Shown: positions 1 through 9,655 of the stretch, in pieces
How positions within the stretch are numbered: the stretch's first letter is position 1
Layout of the letters: every line of letters begins with the position of its first letter
Assembly: GCF_051388935.1 (NCBI RefSeq)
Contig: NZ_JBPKBI010000021.1
Location: 38,041-102,040 of the forward strand
DNA from: Yinghuangia sp035454725
GTDB lineage: Bacteria; Actinomycetota; Actinomycetes; Streptomycetales; Streptomycetaceae
Length of the DNA: 64,000 nucleotides
Direction of reading: 5' to 3'
Translations under genes and position numbers: made by a program
The notes under the pieces: generated by a model
Databases searched by the model: none
The model's input: the letters and a program-made list of their open reading frames with translations, nothing else
What the model was told of the DNA's origin: nothing

Positions 1-555
1 GAGGTCTTCGACGAGCGCGGCGAGAACCTGTCCATGCAGGAGGTCGCCGACCGGGTCGGAGTCACGCAGCCCGCGCTCAACTACTACTTCGGCAATCGCG
101 ACGAGTTGCTGCTGGCCGTCCTGGAGCACCGGGAGGCCCTGGCCACGGCGGCGACCGAGGCCGTCGAAAGGAGCCGGCGGATCCAGGAGACCGTTCGCCA
201 CACGGTGGAGCATCCCGGGCTGGCGAAGCTCTTTGTGTCGCTTGCGGCCACGTCCGCCGATGCGGAAACTCCCGCGCACGACTATTTCGTGGCGCGGTAT
301 CGAAGGCTCACCGCCCAGATCGTCGAGGGGATGGAAGACGGCGGGCAAGACGTCGCCGTCCGGGCCGACGTGCCACGCGAACACCTCGCCCGGATGCTGC
401 TCGCGGTGATCGACGGCCTGCAGATCCAGTGGCTGAGCGACCCGTCGGTCGACATGGCCGGGATCGTCGAGTCGTTCACGCGGCTGTGGGCGGCGTCCGC
501 GGTCGCCGAGGGCGAGGCGCCTGACGTGCCGGAGAGTCCGCAGCCGACCGCGTGA
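1..555 (+). CDS. TetR-family regulator, 5' end outside the window
   Basis: The reading frame is open from base 1, so the N-terminus is cut off by the window edge. The visible part starts inside the helix-turn-helix: SMQEVADRVGVTQPALNYYFGNRDELL is the recognition-helix region typical of TetR proteins, followed by a helical ligand-binding domain ending at the TGA at 553-555. It is strikingly similar to the complete TetR gene at 8831-9478; both contain HTVEHPGLAKLFVSLAA and LLAVIDGLQIQWLSDPSVD. The pair brackets the amino-sugar cluster and probably arose by duplication. The ligand is unknown; control of the adjacent nag genes is an inference from position. Confidence 0.9.
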   Translation, partial: EVFDERGENLSMQEVADRVGVTQPALNYYFGNRDELLLAVLEHREALATAATEAVERSRRIQETVRHTVEHPGLAKLFVSLAATSADAETPAHDYFVARYRRLTAQIVEGMEDGGQDVAVRADVPREHLARMLLAVIDGLQIQWLSDPSVDMAGIVESFTRLWAASAVAEGEAPDVPESPQPTA

Positions 556-765
556 GCCGCGACGCCGCGCCGGTGCCGCGTTGCGGGCGTGCCGCCTTGG
601 CGTCGGCACGTCCCGTTGCTTTCGCGGGCCGGGGCCGCGGTTGCCGGTTCGCTGCCGCGCGGTCTGTCGTCGGAGCGATCCGGCGCCGGTCAGGGGTGCA
701 TGACGCGGCCGGCCGATTCGGTCGGTGGCCCCCGCCAGGAGCCGACGTGTGGTGGAGCGCGGTCC
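556..765. other. intergenic, convergent
   Basis: About 210 bases separate the TetR stop from the nagA stop on the other strand. The genes converge here, so a terminator is expected, but no long perfect hairpin stands out. No gene is supported. Confidence 0.5.
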
Positions 766-1959
766 TCAAGAGTTGCCGCGGGTGGAGATCCACCGGCCGT
801 GGCGCATGACGGCTGTCACGTGCAGGTCATGGTCGAGGACGACGAGGTCCGCGCGTTTGCCTGTCTCGATGGTGCCGATGGTGTCGGCCAGTCCGAGGGC
901 GGCGGCCGGGGTCGCGGTCAGGGAGCGGACGGCGTCGGTGATGGGCAGGTGGTTGTCGTGGACGGCGGTGCGCAGCGCGCGGTCGAGGGTGAGTGTGCTG
1001 CCGGCGATGGTGTCGCTGTCGGCCAGTCGTGCGATGCCGGCTTCGACGCGGGTGGTCACCGGTCCGAGGGCGTAGGTGCCGTCGGGCATTCCGGCGGCGC
1101 TCATGGCGTCGGTGATGAGCGCGATGCGTGAGGCACCGGCTGCCTGGTAGGTGAGGCTGACGATGTCGGGGTGCAGGTGGACGCCGTCGTTGATGAGTTC
1201 GATCACCGCGTCGCTGTCCTGGAGGAGCGCTGCGACGGGGCCGGGTTCGCGGTGGTGGAGGCCGCGCATCGCGTTGAACAGGTGGGTGGCGACGCTCGCG
1301 CCCGCGTCGAGCGCGGCCTGCGTTTCACGGTGGGTGGCGTCGGTGTGGCCGATCGCGGGGACCACCCCGGCATCGGACAGCCTGCGCACGAGGTCGACGG
1401 CGCCGGGCAGTTCGGGTGCGAGCGTCACCATGCGGATGGTGCCGCGTGCGGCTTTGACCAGGGCGTCTGTCTCGGCGGCGTCGGGGGCGCGCAGCAGCGC
1501 CGGGTCGTGGGCGCCGCACCGCACGCGGCTGAGGTAGGGGCCCTCCAGGTGCAGTCCGGCCAGGATGCCGTCCTCGACGAGGCCGGCCAACGCGGCGACG
1601 CTGTCGCGGAGTTGGCCGGGTGCGGCGGTGACGAGCGAGGCGACGGTCGTGGTGGTGCCGTGCTCGCGGTGGAACGCGGCGGCCGCGAGCCCCTGGTCGG
1701 GGTCTCCGGCGGTGTACGACGCGCCTCCGCCGCCGTGCACGTGCATATCGACGAAGCCCGGCACGAGCCACCGGCCGCCCAGATCGACGGTTTCCGGGCG
1801 GTGTCGCGCGTCCGCTGGGTCGGCGTCCCCCGGTCGGGACGGAGCGCCGGAGCCGGCCGCGACGCCGGTGATCACGCCGTCGGTGACGGTCACGTCGCCG
1901 TCTTCGAGCACGGTGTCCGGGAGGACGACCCGTGCCCCGGTGAGCCGGATGCGTGTCAC
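766..1959 (-). CDS. nagA: N-acetylglucosamine-6-phosphate deacetylase
   Basis: Removes the acetyl group from GlcNAc-6-phosphate to give glucosamine-6-phosphate and acetate, in the cytoplasm. The product is about 397 residues, the usual NagA length. It shows the amidohydrolase metal motif DMHVHGGGG near the N-terminus, the GLHLEGPYLS segment with the metal-binding Glu, a GHTDAT histidine motif, the HLFNAMRGLHHREPG loop, and the catalytic Asp in LITDAMSAAG. The start is taken as the GTG at 1957-1959 (VTRIRLTGARVV) because it overlaps the TGA of the upstream kinase as GTGA, implying translational coupling. A longer in-frame extension to 2013 lies inside the kinase and lacks conserved sequence. 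Confidence 0.95.
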   Translation of the reverse strand: MTRIRLTGARVVLPDTVLEDGDVTVTDGVITGVAAGSGAPSRPGDADPADARHRPETVDLGGRWLVPGFVDMHVHGGGGASYTAGDPDQGLAAAAFHREHGTTTTVASLVTAAPGQLRDSVAALAGLVEDGILAGLHLEGPYLSRVRCGAHDPALLRAPDAAETDALVKAARGTIRMVTLAPELPGAVDLVRRLSDAGVVPAIGHTDATHRETQAALDAGASVATHLFNAMRGLHHREPGPVAALLQDSDAVIELINDGVHLHPDIVSLTYQAAGASRIALITDAMSAAGMPDGTYALGPVTTRVEAGIARLADSDTIAGSTLTLDRALRTAVHDNHLPITDAVRSLTATPAAALGLADTIGTIETGKRADLVVLDHDLHVTAVMRHGRWISTRGNS

Positions 1960-2996
1960 CGGGCCACCGCCGCGTCGACCGCGTCCCATGCGAGCAGAGC
2001 CGCGCCGTGGCACCCGGCGTTGTCGCCGAGAGCCGCAGCGGCGACATCCGGCACGACGTGGAAGGTCGCACGTTCCGCGAGCATCGCCCGCAGCGGCGCG
2101 AGGAGCGTCTCACCCGCCCGGGACAGCCCGCCGCCGATCACCACCAGGGGCGTGTCGAACAGCGCCTGGGCGGTGAGGACGCCGTCGGCGAGCACGGAGA
2201 CGGCGTCGTGCCACACGCGCTGCGCCACCGCGTCGCCCGCCTCGGCGCGGGCGGCGACGTCGGCGGCGGTCGCGCGCGCCCCCGGGACGGCTTCGGCGTA
2301 CCTGTGCGCGACGGCCGGGCCCGACACCTCCGCTTCGAGGCAGCCGCGCGCACCGCATCCGCACCGGGAGCCGCCCGGTCGTACGAGCGTATGGCCGATC
2401 TCACCGGCGCGCCCGTGTGACCCGGCGTACGCCCGGCCCCCCGCCACGAAGGCCCCCGAGACGCCGGTGCCCAGGGCCAGGAACACGAACGCGTCCCTGC
2501 CCTCGGCCGCGCCGATGCGGCCCTCGGCCAGCGCACCGGCGCGCACGTCGTGGTCCAACACCACGGGCAGACCGAGGCGTTCGCGGACCAGCCGGCGCAG
2601 CGGCAGGTCACGCCACCCCAGATTGGCCGACCTTGTCCCCGCAGCGGCGTCGACGATGCCGGGGACGACGACACTGGCCGCCTCGGGTGTCAGCCCCCGG
2701 TTTTCGGCGACCCGTCGCAGATCGTCCGCGAACGCGACGACGCCCTCGCTGACGGCTGCCGGTCCCCGGTCGCGCCTTGCCGGTCGGCGGTCGGCGAATA
2801 CAAACCTGCTGTCGCGCGAGACCAGGCCGCCCTTGATGACCGTGCCCCCGACGTCGAGCGCGATGACACAGGCGCCGCCCCCGCGCGCAGCCGAGGCGGC
2901 GCTCTCGTGCGCGGGAGTGCTCCCACCGACCGACGGCAGCGCCCGGGGGGGCGGCGTCTTCGGGGCGCCGAGGGCGGCGGCCTGGTCGTCTCTCAT
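1956..2996 (-). CDS. ROK-family sugar kinase, probable N-acetylglucosamine kinase
   Basis: Phosphorylates a hexose, most likely GlcNAc to GlcNAc-6-phosphate, feeding the overlapping nagA. The ATP-binding signature ALDVGGTVIKGGLV, the catalytic LDHDVRAGALAE segment, LALGTGVSGAFV, the HAGEIGH-like GRAGEIGHTLV and the zinc-binding cysteine cluster CGCGARGCLE are all visible and define the ROK family. The start ATG at 2994-2996 (MRDDQAA) has GGAAG about ten bases upstream. Codons further upstream lack a ribosome site and would encode a long R/P-rich tail. It lacks the N-terminal DNA-binding domain of ROK repressors, so it is a kinase. Sugar specificity is inferred from context. Confidence 0.92.
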   Translation of the reverse strand: MRDDQAAALGAPKTPPPRALPSVGGSTPAHESAASAARGGGACVIALDVGGTVIKGGLVSRDSRFVFADRRPARRDRGPAAVSEGVVAFADDLRRVAENRGLTPEAASVVVPGIVDAAAGTRSANLGWRDLPLRRLVRERLGLPVVLDHDVRAGALAEGRIGAAEGRDAFVFLALGTGVSGAFVAGGRAYAGSHGRAGEIGHTLVRPGGSRCGCGARGCLEAEVSGPAVAHRYAEAVPGARATAADVAARAEAGDAVAQRVWHDAVSVLADGVLTAQALFDTPLVVIGGGLSRAGETLLAPLRAMLAERATFHVVPDVAAAALGDNAGCHGAALLAWDAVDAAVAR

Positions 2997-3124
2997 CGCG
3001 TTCGCTTCCGGGTCGGGTCGGCCAGGTGTGTCGGGGGCGGTCGTTCGTCGGCGCGGGCGTGGCTGTGCCTGCGCCGATGTGGTCGGTTCGCACTGTAGGG
3101 GAACGGGTGGCGTGCAGCCGTGCA

Positions 3125-4310
3125 TCACCGAGCCGGTGTATCAGCCGCTCCCGGTTCAAGTACCGCGTACGTGAACTGTGCGACCAGGGCGTCGCCGCCG
3201 AGGGCTTCGACGCCGATGACGCGGCCGGTGAAGCCGCCGGCGACCTCGGTGGACAGGTAGCGGCCGTCGAGGTCGGCGAGTGCGTGGAGCCGCCCGTTGT
3301 CGAGGTAGCCGAGTTCGAGGCGGTCGGGGCCGTTGTGGAGGCTGAGGCGGTGGGAGATGTCCACGGCCCGGATCGCGAGCGGGGTGTCCCGGGCCACGCC
3401 GGTCACGGAGCCGAGAGCCTGGTCGAAGGGACCGACGACGGCGCGTGCGGTCAGGGTGTCGCCGCATCGCTCGACGGCGGCCCAGTGGGCGTCGTCGATC
3501 TGTACGACGAGCGCCACATCGCCCACGGGAGCGGTCACGTCGGCCTGCCACTCGTCGTCGCGCGCGCGGGTCGCGAGCAGGTGCCGGGTCTCGCGGGCCT
3601 CGGGTGCGCGGCCTGCGGCGAGGGCGATACCGGTGCGGCCGTCCCCGTTCGCGGACCGGACGAACGTGCCCGGGTCGGTGCCGGGCGACACCCACCGGGG
3701 ATGCAGGTCCGGTGCGGCGAAGTCGTCGGTGAAGGAGGTCGGTTGCGGCGGTACGTCGTAGGCGTCCTCGACCACGACGGGCCAGTCGTCGGCCCATTCG
3801 ATGCCGGCGAGGAAGGTTTCGCGGCCGTTGACGTGGAACTTCGGGGTGTTGCCGCGCGGACGCACGCCGAGATAGACCATCGCCCAGCTCCCGTCGGGGA
3901 GTTCGAGCAGGTCGGCGTGCCCGGTGTTCTGCACCGGGTGGTCGGTGCTGCGGTGGCTCAGAATCGGGTTCGCCGGGTGGGGCTCGAACGGTCCGCTGAC
4001 CGACCGGGATCGGGCGACCGACACCGCGTGGCCTCGCTCGGTGCCGCCCTCGGCGATGACGAGATACCACCATCCGTTCCGCGCGTACAAGTGCGGCGCC
4101 TCGGGGTGGGCCAAGCCGGTCCCGGCCCACAGCAGGCGCGGCTCGGACAGGAGCCGGCCGGTCACCGGGTCGACGGCTGCCTGTCGGATGCCGTTCGGTG
4201 ACGACCAGGACAGGTGGCAGACGCCGTCCTCGTCCCACGTCAGGTCGGGGTCGATCCCGATCGCGCCCTCGGCGAACACCGGATCGCTCCACCCCTTCGC
4301 GGGGTCGGTC
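3125..4310 (-). pseudogene. GH43 glycosidase fragment missing its N-terminus
   Basis: The frame encodes the C-terminal two-thirds of a family 43 beta-xylosidase/arabinofuranosidase-like enzyme. It retains GIDPDLTWDEDG (the modulating Asp region), HPEAPHLYARNGWWYLVIAEGGTE (general acid Glu) and STDHPVQNTGHADL. After about residue 180 follows a beta-sandwich C-terminal domain typical of GH43 xylosidases. The N-terminal segment with the catalytic base Asp is absent. At about 4304-4313 the frame runs directly into the middle of an MFS transporter gene in another frame. There is no proper start codon; the GTG at 4277-4279 has no ribosome site. It is most likely non-functional. Confidence 0.85.
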
Positions 4311-5339
4311 GTACCCGACGAAGGGCAGCGTGGCCAGCACCGCGACGCCGCCGAGCGAGCCCATCAGGCCGCGCTCGAACGTCGACATGCCCAGTTCCTC
4401 GTCCGCCCACAGGTTGCCCAGCACACCGGTGCTGAACAGGCTGAACCCCAGCGCTGAGAAGGCCAGGATCGCGGTCTTCATGGTGCGGATGCGCAGCAGC
4501 CGCGCGAACGCCGCCTCGATCGAGATCGGCATCGGCTTGTCGTCCTCGACGACTTCGCCGAGCACCGACTTCATCTCGTGTCGGCCGCGCTTGGGCTCCG
4601 GCAGCCGGAACGCCCACAACGCGGCCACCAGCGCCGGGATTCCGAGGATCCAGAACGCCCAGCGCCACCCGTCGTCGCCGCCCGCGACGGTCGCGATGCC
4701 GGCCACGACGACAGGACTGAGTGCCCCCGCGGCTCGCGAGGCACTGAAGTTGATCGCCGACATCCGCCCGCGTACGCCGATCGGGTACGTGTCGGCCAAC
4801 AAGGTGCCGTTGACGGAGTTGTTGCTCGACTTGGCGATGCCCACGCCGAAACGGGCCAGGAAGAAGAGGAAGGCGTTGGCCGCCAGGCCGGACGCGACCA
4901 CCATCGCCGAGAACGCCACCTGCGCCCAGCCGATCACCCGGCTGCGGCGGAACCGGTCGGCGAGATAGCCCATCGGCAGCGCCCCCAACACCAGGAACGC
5001 ACCCGCCGCGGACGAGATGAACACGATCGCGGCGTCACTGAGACCGAAGCTGTCGCGGATGTCCGGGGCCAGGATGCCCAGCGCCGCCGACTCCAGTTCG
5101 TCCATCGTCGCCAGTGTCAGCAGCGTCAGGAAGGTCATCGACCCGCCCGCCGCGAGCCCTTGACGCAGCGTCACATGTTCGCCGCCCACCCCCGGCAGCA
5201 ACTCGTCCGCGAACAGTACCTCGCGCTGCGCCTCTTCCTGCCGTGCGCGGCGCTCGGCCTCCGCCTCGATCAGTCCGGCGGCCAGTCCTGCGGCCGAGGG
5301 GGGAGTGCCTTCAGTGTCGGGCCCGGTCGAGGTGCTCAT
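4304..5339 (-). pseudogene. MFS sugar transporter truncated after eight membrane segments
   Basis: The ATG at 5337-5339 has a good ribosome site (GAAGAAGG). About 45 hydrophilic residues are followed by a major-facilitator core with eight recognisable membrane helices, the inter-helix motif GYLADRFRRSRV, and a large loop rich in charged residues after helix 6. The last MFS-like residues are LPFVGYDR; then the reading frame continues as arginine/proline-rich nonsense antiphase to the GH43 remnant, down to about 3156. Four C-terminal helices are missing. The family usually carries 12 helices, so transport activity is unlikely. Before the deletion the gene probably encoded the uptake system for this glycan cluster. 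Confidence 0.85.
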
Positions 5340-6017
5340 GGACACCTTCTTCGGTGTGAAGGGCGAACGGGGAGCGTGTGCATGGGTCGTCTCCGACGAA
5401 GGGCGGACCGCTGGGTGCGGGCGGATGGGCGGGAGAGGCGCCGAGGGTGCGCACGCACGCGGCGAGCGCTGCCACCGGCAACGGTCCCGCGCACGCCGCG
5501 CTCCTGAGCGCGGAGTGCGGCCGGGGCCGCGGGGAGGTCGGACATCATGGGCACCTCGAATCGGAGCGTCGCCGTGGTGAAGGTGAACGTGCGGTGTCCC
5601 TGATGAAAATCTATGAGTGAAAATCTTTAACGCCCGTCGGTGCGGCTGTCCAGACCTTCCCGGGGTCGACATTAAAAATTTATGTATGATAGATATCTTG
5701 CTGTGGTCAGCAAACGCGACGTCGGCCTGGGCACCGCCGTGCCCTGTTCGACAGCCCGCGCCCTCGGGCCGTCGTCGCCGCCGAGCCCGGCGGATGCGAC
5801 GCAGCCGCGGTCGGCTCAAGAGAGTCAGGTCGTGCCCGGCGCTCGTCGGAGGAACCGGGCGCGGACCCTCGTCGGCCCGACACCTTTCGTCCCGTCGCCA
5901 CCAACCCCGGCACGCCGGCACACCTGGCATCCCCTGAACCGAGACGCCGCCGACAGGACAAGACGGCACATCGACTGTCCTGCGGAGCCACCGACTGACC
6001 CCTCATGGAGGAGTGAC
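5340..6017. promoter_or_regulatory. divergent control region of the amino-sugar cluster, with AT-rich patch
   Basis: This 678-base gap separates the minus-strand transporter arm from the plus-strand GH20 arm, so both promoters must lie here. An unusually AT-rich patch at about 5600-5702 contains two direct copies of TGAAAATCT (5604-5612 and 5618-5626, 14 bases apart) and then TTAAAAATTTATGTATGATA-like sequence at about 5671-5695. In DNA of this GC content such a patch is a plausible operator/promoter. No DasR-type site was recognised. The remaining sequence holds no supported gene. Confidence 0.6.
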
Positions 6018-7598
6018 ATGGACGCCGTCATCCCCGCACCGGCCAACCGGACACAGGCTGCTGCCGCCCCCTCGGGAGTGCTGTCCACCGACGGGCCGTG
6101 GCTCGTGCGGGCCTCGGATCCGGCGTTGGAACCAGTGGCCGCGACCGTGCAGGCGCTCCTGGAACCCCACCTCGCGGACGCCACCGCGGCCGACGGCCCC
6201 GGAAACCCGCAGACGATCACGCTGCGGTTCGGCGACACCGTCGAGTTCCCGGAACCCCACGGGATCGCCCTCGGCGGGAACGAGGCCCACCATGTTGTGC
6301 TGGACCACGAGGGGATCACCTGCCGTGCGGGAACGGCGGCAGGAGTGTTCCGCGCGGCGGTCACGGCCGTGCAGCTCATCGCGACCGGGGGGAAGCCGCC
6401 GTACCAGGAGGTGGCCGACGCGCCGCGCTACGCCTGGCGGGGGCTGGTCCTCGACCCGGCACGCTCGTTCATCCCCGTCGCCGACCTGTGCCGGCTGATC
6501 GACCTCGCGGCGCTGTACAAGCTCAACGTGCTGCACCTGCACCTCACCGACAACCAGGGCTGGCGGTTGGAGATCCCCGGCCTACCCGAACTCACCGCCC
6601 AGAACGCGCCGTTCTACACCGCCGACGAGTTCCGTGAGATCCAGGAGCACGCCGCCGCGCGGTTCATCACCGTCATCCCCGAGATCGATCTGCCCGGCCA
6701 CTGCGGCGCGTTGCGCGCGGCCCTACCGCACCTGCCCGCCGCGCCGGTTCCCGACGACGGCGCCGAACTTCTTGAGCACCTGAACCGCGTCATGCCGTTC
6801 GCCCCGCCCCTGGACCTCGCGGATGCGGCGACCTCGGACGTGGTCCGCCGCATCCTGGAGCAGGTGTGCGCGATGACAGCCGGGCCCTTCGTGCACATCG
6901 GCGCGGACGAGGCGGCCGGGACGACCCACGACAGCTACAACGGAGCCGTCCGCCAACTCCGGGGACTGGTCCGCGAGTTCGGCAAGAAGTCAGTGGCCTG
7001 GCAAGAGGCTTCCCGAGCGGGCGGCAGCGCTGACGACGTCACCCAGCACTGGTTCGACTCCTCGGCGATGCAGCGCGGCGCGTCCGCCGGGGACGGCACG
7101 GCCACCAGCGGAATCCCGAGCGAGACGGCCGCCGCCTTCCTCGCGATGTTCGCCCCGGCCGCCGACGACCTGGACCGCATTCTCGACGGCGGTGGCCGCG
7201 TCGTCCTCTCCAACCAGTCGCACCTGTACCTCGACCGCGGCTACGTCCCCACGACCGCCCCGTCGGCCCAGGCCGACGCCGTCGCACGGCTCGGCCTGCC
7301 GTTCTACCCGCCCCGGACACTCGAGGAGTCCGCCTCGTGGGACCCGGCGGACTACGGCGTCCCCGACGACCGCGTCGCCGGCATCGAAGCGGCGCTGTGG
7401 GCCGAGACCATCACCGGCACCGACGACCTCACGTTCCTGCTCCTGCCCCGCATCGCCGCCGTCGCCGAAACCGCCTGGACCGGCCGCCCGGCCGACTGGA
7501 GTGAATACCGCGAACGGCTTGCCCGGCACGGACGGCTTTGGACCCGGCTGGGTCTGACGTACTTCGCCTCCGCCGAGATCCCCTGGACGCACGAATGA
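6018..7598 (+). CDS. GH20 beta-N-acetylhexosaminidase
   Basis: Cleaves terminal beta-linked N-acetylhexosamine from oligosaccharides. The 526-residue product has an N-terminal beta/alpha GH20b-like domain (about 1-120). The TIM barrel begins at YAWRGLVLDPARSFIPV and has the catalytic Asp-Glu pair in HIGADEA (D297, E298). Further barrel signatures are NVLHLHLTDNQGWRLEIPG, VIPEIDLPGH and the late ALWAET motif. There is no signal peptide, so the enzyme should act in the cytoplasm on imported oligomers. The start ATG at 6018 has GGAGGAG four bases away; upstream in-frame sequence is not conserved-looking. It begins a plus-strand run with the SIS and TetR genes. Confidence 0.95.
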   Translation: MDAVIPAPANRTQAAAAPSGVLSTDGPWLVRASDPALEPVAATVQALLEPHLADATAADGPGNPQTITLRFGDTVEFPEPHGIALGGNEAHHVVLDHEGITCRAGTAAGVFRAAVTAVQLIATGGKPPYQEVADAPRYAWRGLVLDPARSFIPVADLCRLIDLAALYKLNVLHLHLTDNQGWRLEIPGLPELTAQNAPFYTADEFREIQEHAAARFITVIPEIDLPGHCGALRAALPHLPAAPVPDDGAELLEHLNRVMPFAPPLDLADAATSDVVRRILEQVCAMTAGPFVHIGADEAAGTTHDSYNGAVRQLRGLVREFGKKSVAWQEASRAGGSADDVTQHWFDSSAMQRGASAGDGTATSGIPSETAAAFLAMFAPAADDLDRILDGGGRVVLSNQSHLYLDRGYVPTTAPSAQADAVARLGLPFYPPRTLEESASWDPADYGVPDDRVAGIEAALWAETITGTDDLTFLLLPRIAAVAETAWTGRPADWSEYRERLARHGRLWTRLGLTYFASAEIPWTHE

Positions 7599-7671
7599 GT
7601 TCCGCGCGGCGCGGTCACAGGGTGACCCATACGACCCGTCCCGGACCGACAAACAGCCGAAGGTGCCACCC

Positions 7672-8742
7672 ATGACGTCTGCCGACACCGACACCGACAC
7701 CGCGACGCCGCCCGGCGCCATCATGTCCGCCGAGATGGCGGAGCAACCGGAAGTCCTGCGCCGGATCCTGGCCGACGGCACGCCGCGCATCCGCGAAGTC
7801 GCCGACGCGATCTCCGGGCGCGGCCCGCGCTTCGTCCTGCTGACCGCGCGCGGCACCAGCGACAACGCCGCGCTGTACGCGAAATACCTCGTCGAGGTGC
7901 TGCTCGGCAAGCCGGTCGGGCTCACGTCGATGTCGACCACGACCGCGTACCACGCCGAGCCCGACCTGTCGGACTGCCTCGTGATCACGGTCAGCCAGTC
8001 CGGTGGATCGCCCGACCTGGTCGCCTCGACCGAGGCGGCCCGCAAGGCCGGCGCCATCACCCTCGCGGTGACCAACAACGCCGACTCACCACTCGCCGCC
8101 GTGTCCGCGTTCCACATCGACCTGCTCGCCGGGCCCGAGCGGGCGCTTCCGGCAACCAAGACCTACACCGCGGAACTACTCTCGCTGTTCCTGCTCGTCG
8201 AAGCGCTGCGCGGCGGCGACGGATCGGCGGCGGACGGCCTGCCGGACCTCGCGGCGCAGGTCCTGGCCCGGCGGCGGGAGGTCGTCGAACTCGCGCAGCG
8301 ATACCGGTTCGCGCAGCGCCTCGTCATCACCTCACGCGGCTACGGCTACCCGACCGCGCGCGAGGCCGCGCTGAAGATCATGGAGACCAGCTATATCCCC
8401 GCACAACCCTTCTCCGGCGCCGACCTGCTGCACGGCCCGCTCGCGATGGTCGACAACGTCAGCCCCGTCATCGCGATCGTGCCCGACGGCCGCGGCGGCC
8501 AGGCCCTTCAACCCGCCCTCGACCAGCTCCGCGCGCGCGGCGCCGACTTGACAGTGGTGGGCCAGGCCCACGAAGTCGCCCGCACCGGCCCGGGGTTCGC
8601 CCTCCCGGCGGGCGTGGCCGAGGAGGTCCAGCCGATCCTGGAAATCCTGCCGCTGCAAATGCTGGCGTACGAAATCGCGATCGCACGCGGCCTCGACCCG
8701 GACGCCCCGCGCGCACTGGCCAAGGTGACCGAAACGCACTGA
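7672..8742 (+). CDS. SIS-domain sugar-phosphate isomerase/deaminase (NagB-II/GlmS-C type)
   Basis: The 356-residue product has two sugar-isomerase domains like the isomerase half of GlmS, without the glutamine amidotransferase domain. Motifs include LLTARGTSDNAALYAKYLVE, VITVSQSGGSPDLVAS (phosphosugar binding), ALPATKTYTAELL, and SRGYGYPTAREAALKIMETSYIPAQPFSGADLLHGPLAMV (second domain). Such proteins convert glucosamine-6-phosphate to fructose-6-phosphate plus ammonia, the step after NagA, which fits the neighbours; this assignment is inferred. ATG 7672 is preferred over GTG 7663 because of the GAAGG spacing. It lies 73 bases after the GH20 gene, probably in one operon. Confidence 0.9.
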   Translation: MTSADTDTDTATPPGAIMSAEMAEQPEVLRRILADGTPRIREVADAISGRGPRFVLLTARGTSDNAALYAKYLVEVLLGKPVGLTSMSTTTAYHAEPDLSDCLVITVSQSGGSPDLVASTEAARKAGAITLAVTNNADSPLAAVSAFHIDLLAGPERALPATKTYTAELLSLFLLVEALRGGDGSAADGLPDLAAQVLARRREVVELAQRYRFAQRLVITSRGYGYPTAREAALKIMETSYIPAQPFSGADLLHGPLAMVDNVSPVIAIVPDGRGGQALQPALDQLRARGADLTVVGQAHEVARTGPGFALPAGVAEEVQPILEILPLQMLAYEIAIARGLDPDAPRALAKVTETH

Positions 8743-8830
8743 CCGGGCACCGACGAGGAACCCGTCCGAAGCCGGGCCGCCGACTGCTTCCGCGAGTTCG
8801 GCGCGACAGGGGCCACGACAAGGAGATTCC

Positions 8831-9478
8831 GTGACCCGCGAGCCACCACCGCCGAAGTCGGCTGCCGCCAAAGGCACCGGGAGGAAGCGGGGCCCGTACC
8901 GCAAGAGCGGGGAACGCCGACAGCGGATCCTCGAAGCGGCGTACGAGGTGTTCGACGAACGCGGCGACGGCCTGTCGATGCAGGAGGTCGCCGACCGGGT
9001 CGGCGTGACACAGCCCGCACTCAACTACTACTTCGGCAGCCGCGAGGAACTGCTGCTGGCGGTCCTGGCCCACCGGGAAGCCCTGGGCATCGCAGCCTCC
9101 GAAGCCGCCGACCCGGGCCAACGGCTTCAAGCGGCAGTGCGCCACACGGTGGAACACCCCGGGTTGGCGAAGCTGTTCGTCTCCCTCGCGGCCATGTCCG
9201 CCGACCCGGAAAATTCCGCCCACGACTATTTCCTGACGCGGTACCGGAACCTCACCGCCTACACGACCAAGGGAATCGAGCAGGCCCAAAGCGCGGCGAC
9301 CACCCCAACCGACGAGGACCCCGAACACCTCGCCCGGATGCTGCTCGCCGTGATCGACGGCCTCCAGATCCAGTGGCTGAGCGACCCGTCGGTCGACATT
9401 GCCGCGATCCTCCAGGCCTTCGACCAACTGTGCGCCAACCCCGCGAGCACTCGGCCCGACGTGCCTGAGCAGGCGTAG
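8831..9478 (+). CDS. TetR-family regulator
   Basis: A 215-residue protein with a lysine/arginine-rich N-terminal tail, a TetR helix-turn-helix (GERRQRILEAAYEVFDERG ... LSMQEVADRVGVTQPALNYYF) and a helical effector domain. The GTG start at 8831 follows AAGGAG by six bases. It lies 88 bases after the SIS gene, in the same direction. It is a close paralogue of the truncated gene at 1-555, sharing long identical stretches in both the DNA-binding and effector domains. It is a likely regulator of the amino-sugar genes; the operator is not identified. Confidence 0.93.
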   Translation: MTREPPPPKSAAAKGTGRKRGPYRKSGERRQRILEAAYEVFDERGDGLSMQEVADRVGVTQPALNYYFGSREELLLAVLAHREALGIAASEAADPGQRLQAAVRHTVEHPGLAKLFVSLAAMSADPENSAHDYFLTRYRNLTAYTTKGIEQAQSAATTPTDEDPEHLARMLLAVIDGLQIQWLSDPSVDIAAILQAFDQLCANPASTRPDVPEQA

Positions 9479-9655
9479 GAGCCGCACAACAGCAACGACG
9501 GCATGCACCCGCTTCGGGACACGAGCGAGGCGATGACCACCGTGCCGGGCCACCCGCTGAGTTGCCGACCGAACGCGCGAGTACGGTGGCCGGCCGAGAA
9601 ACGGCGGTCCGGGAGTCCGGGCCACGCCGCATGCTCGGGTCGTGGCTCTTGCGAT

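Noticed and set aside
1171..3174. 667-residue plus-strand frame across nagA and the kinase
   Set aside because: Mirror of two well-supported minus-strand genes; low-complexity sequence without motif.
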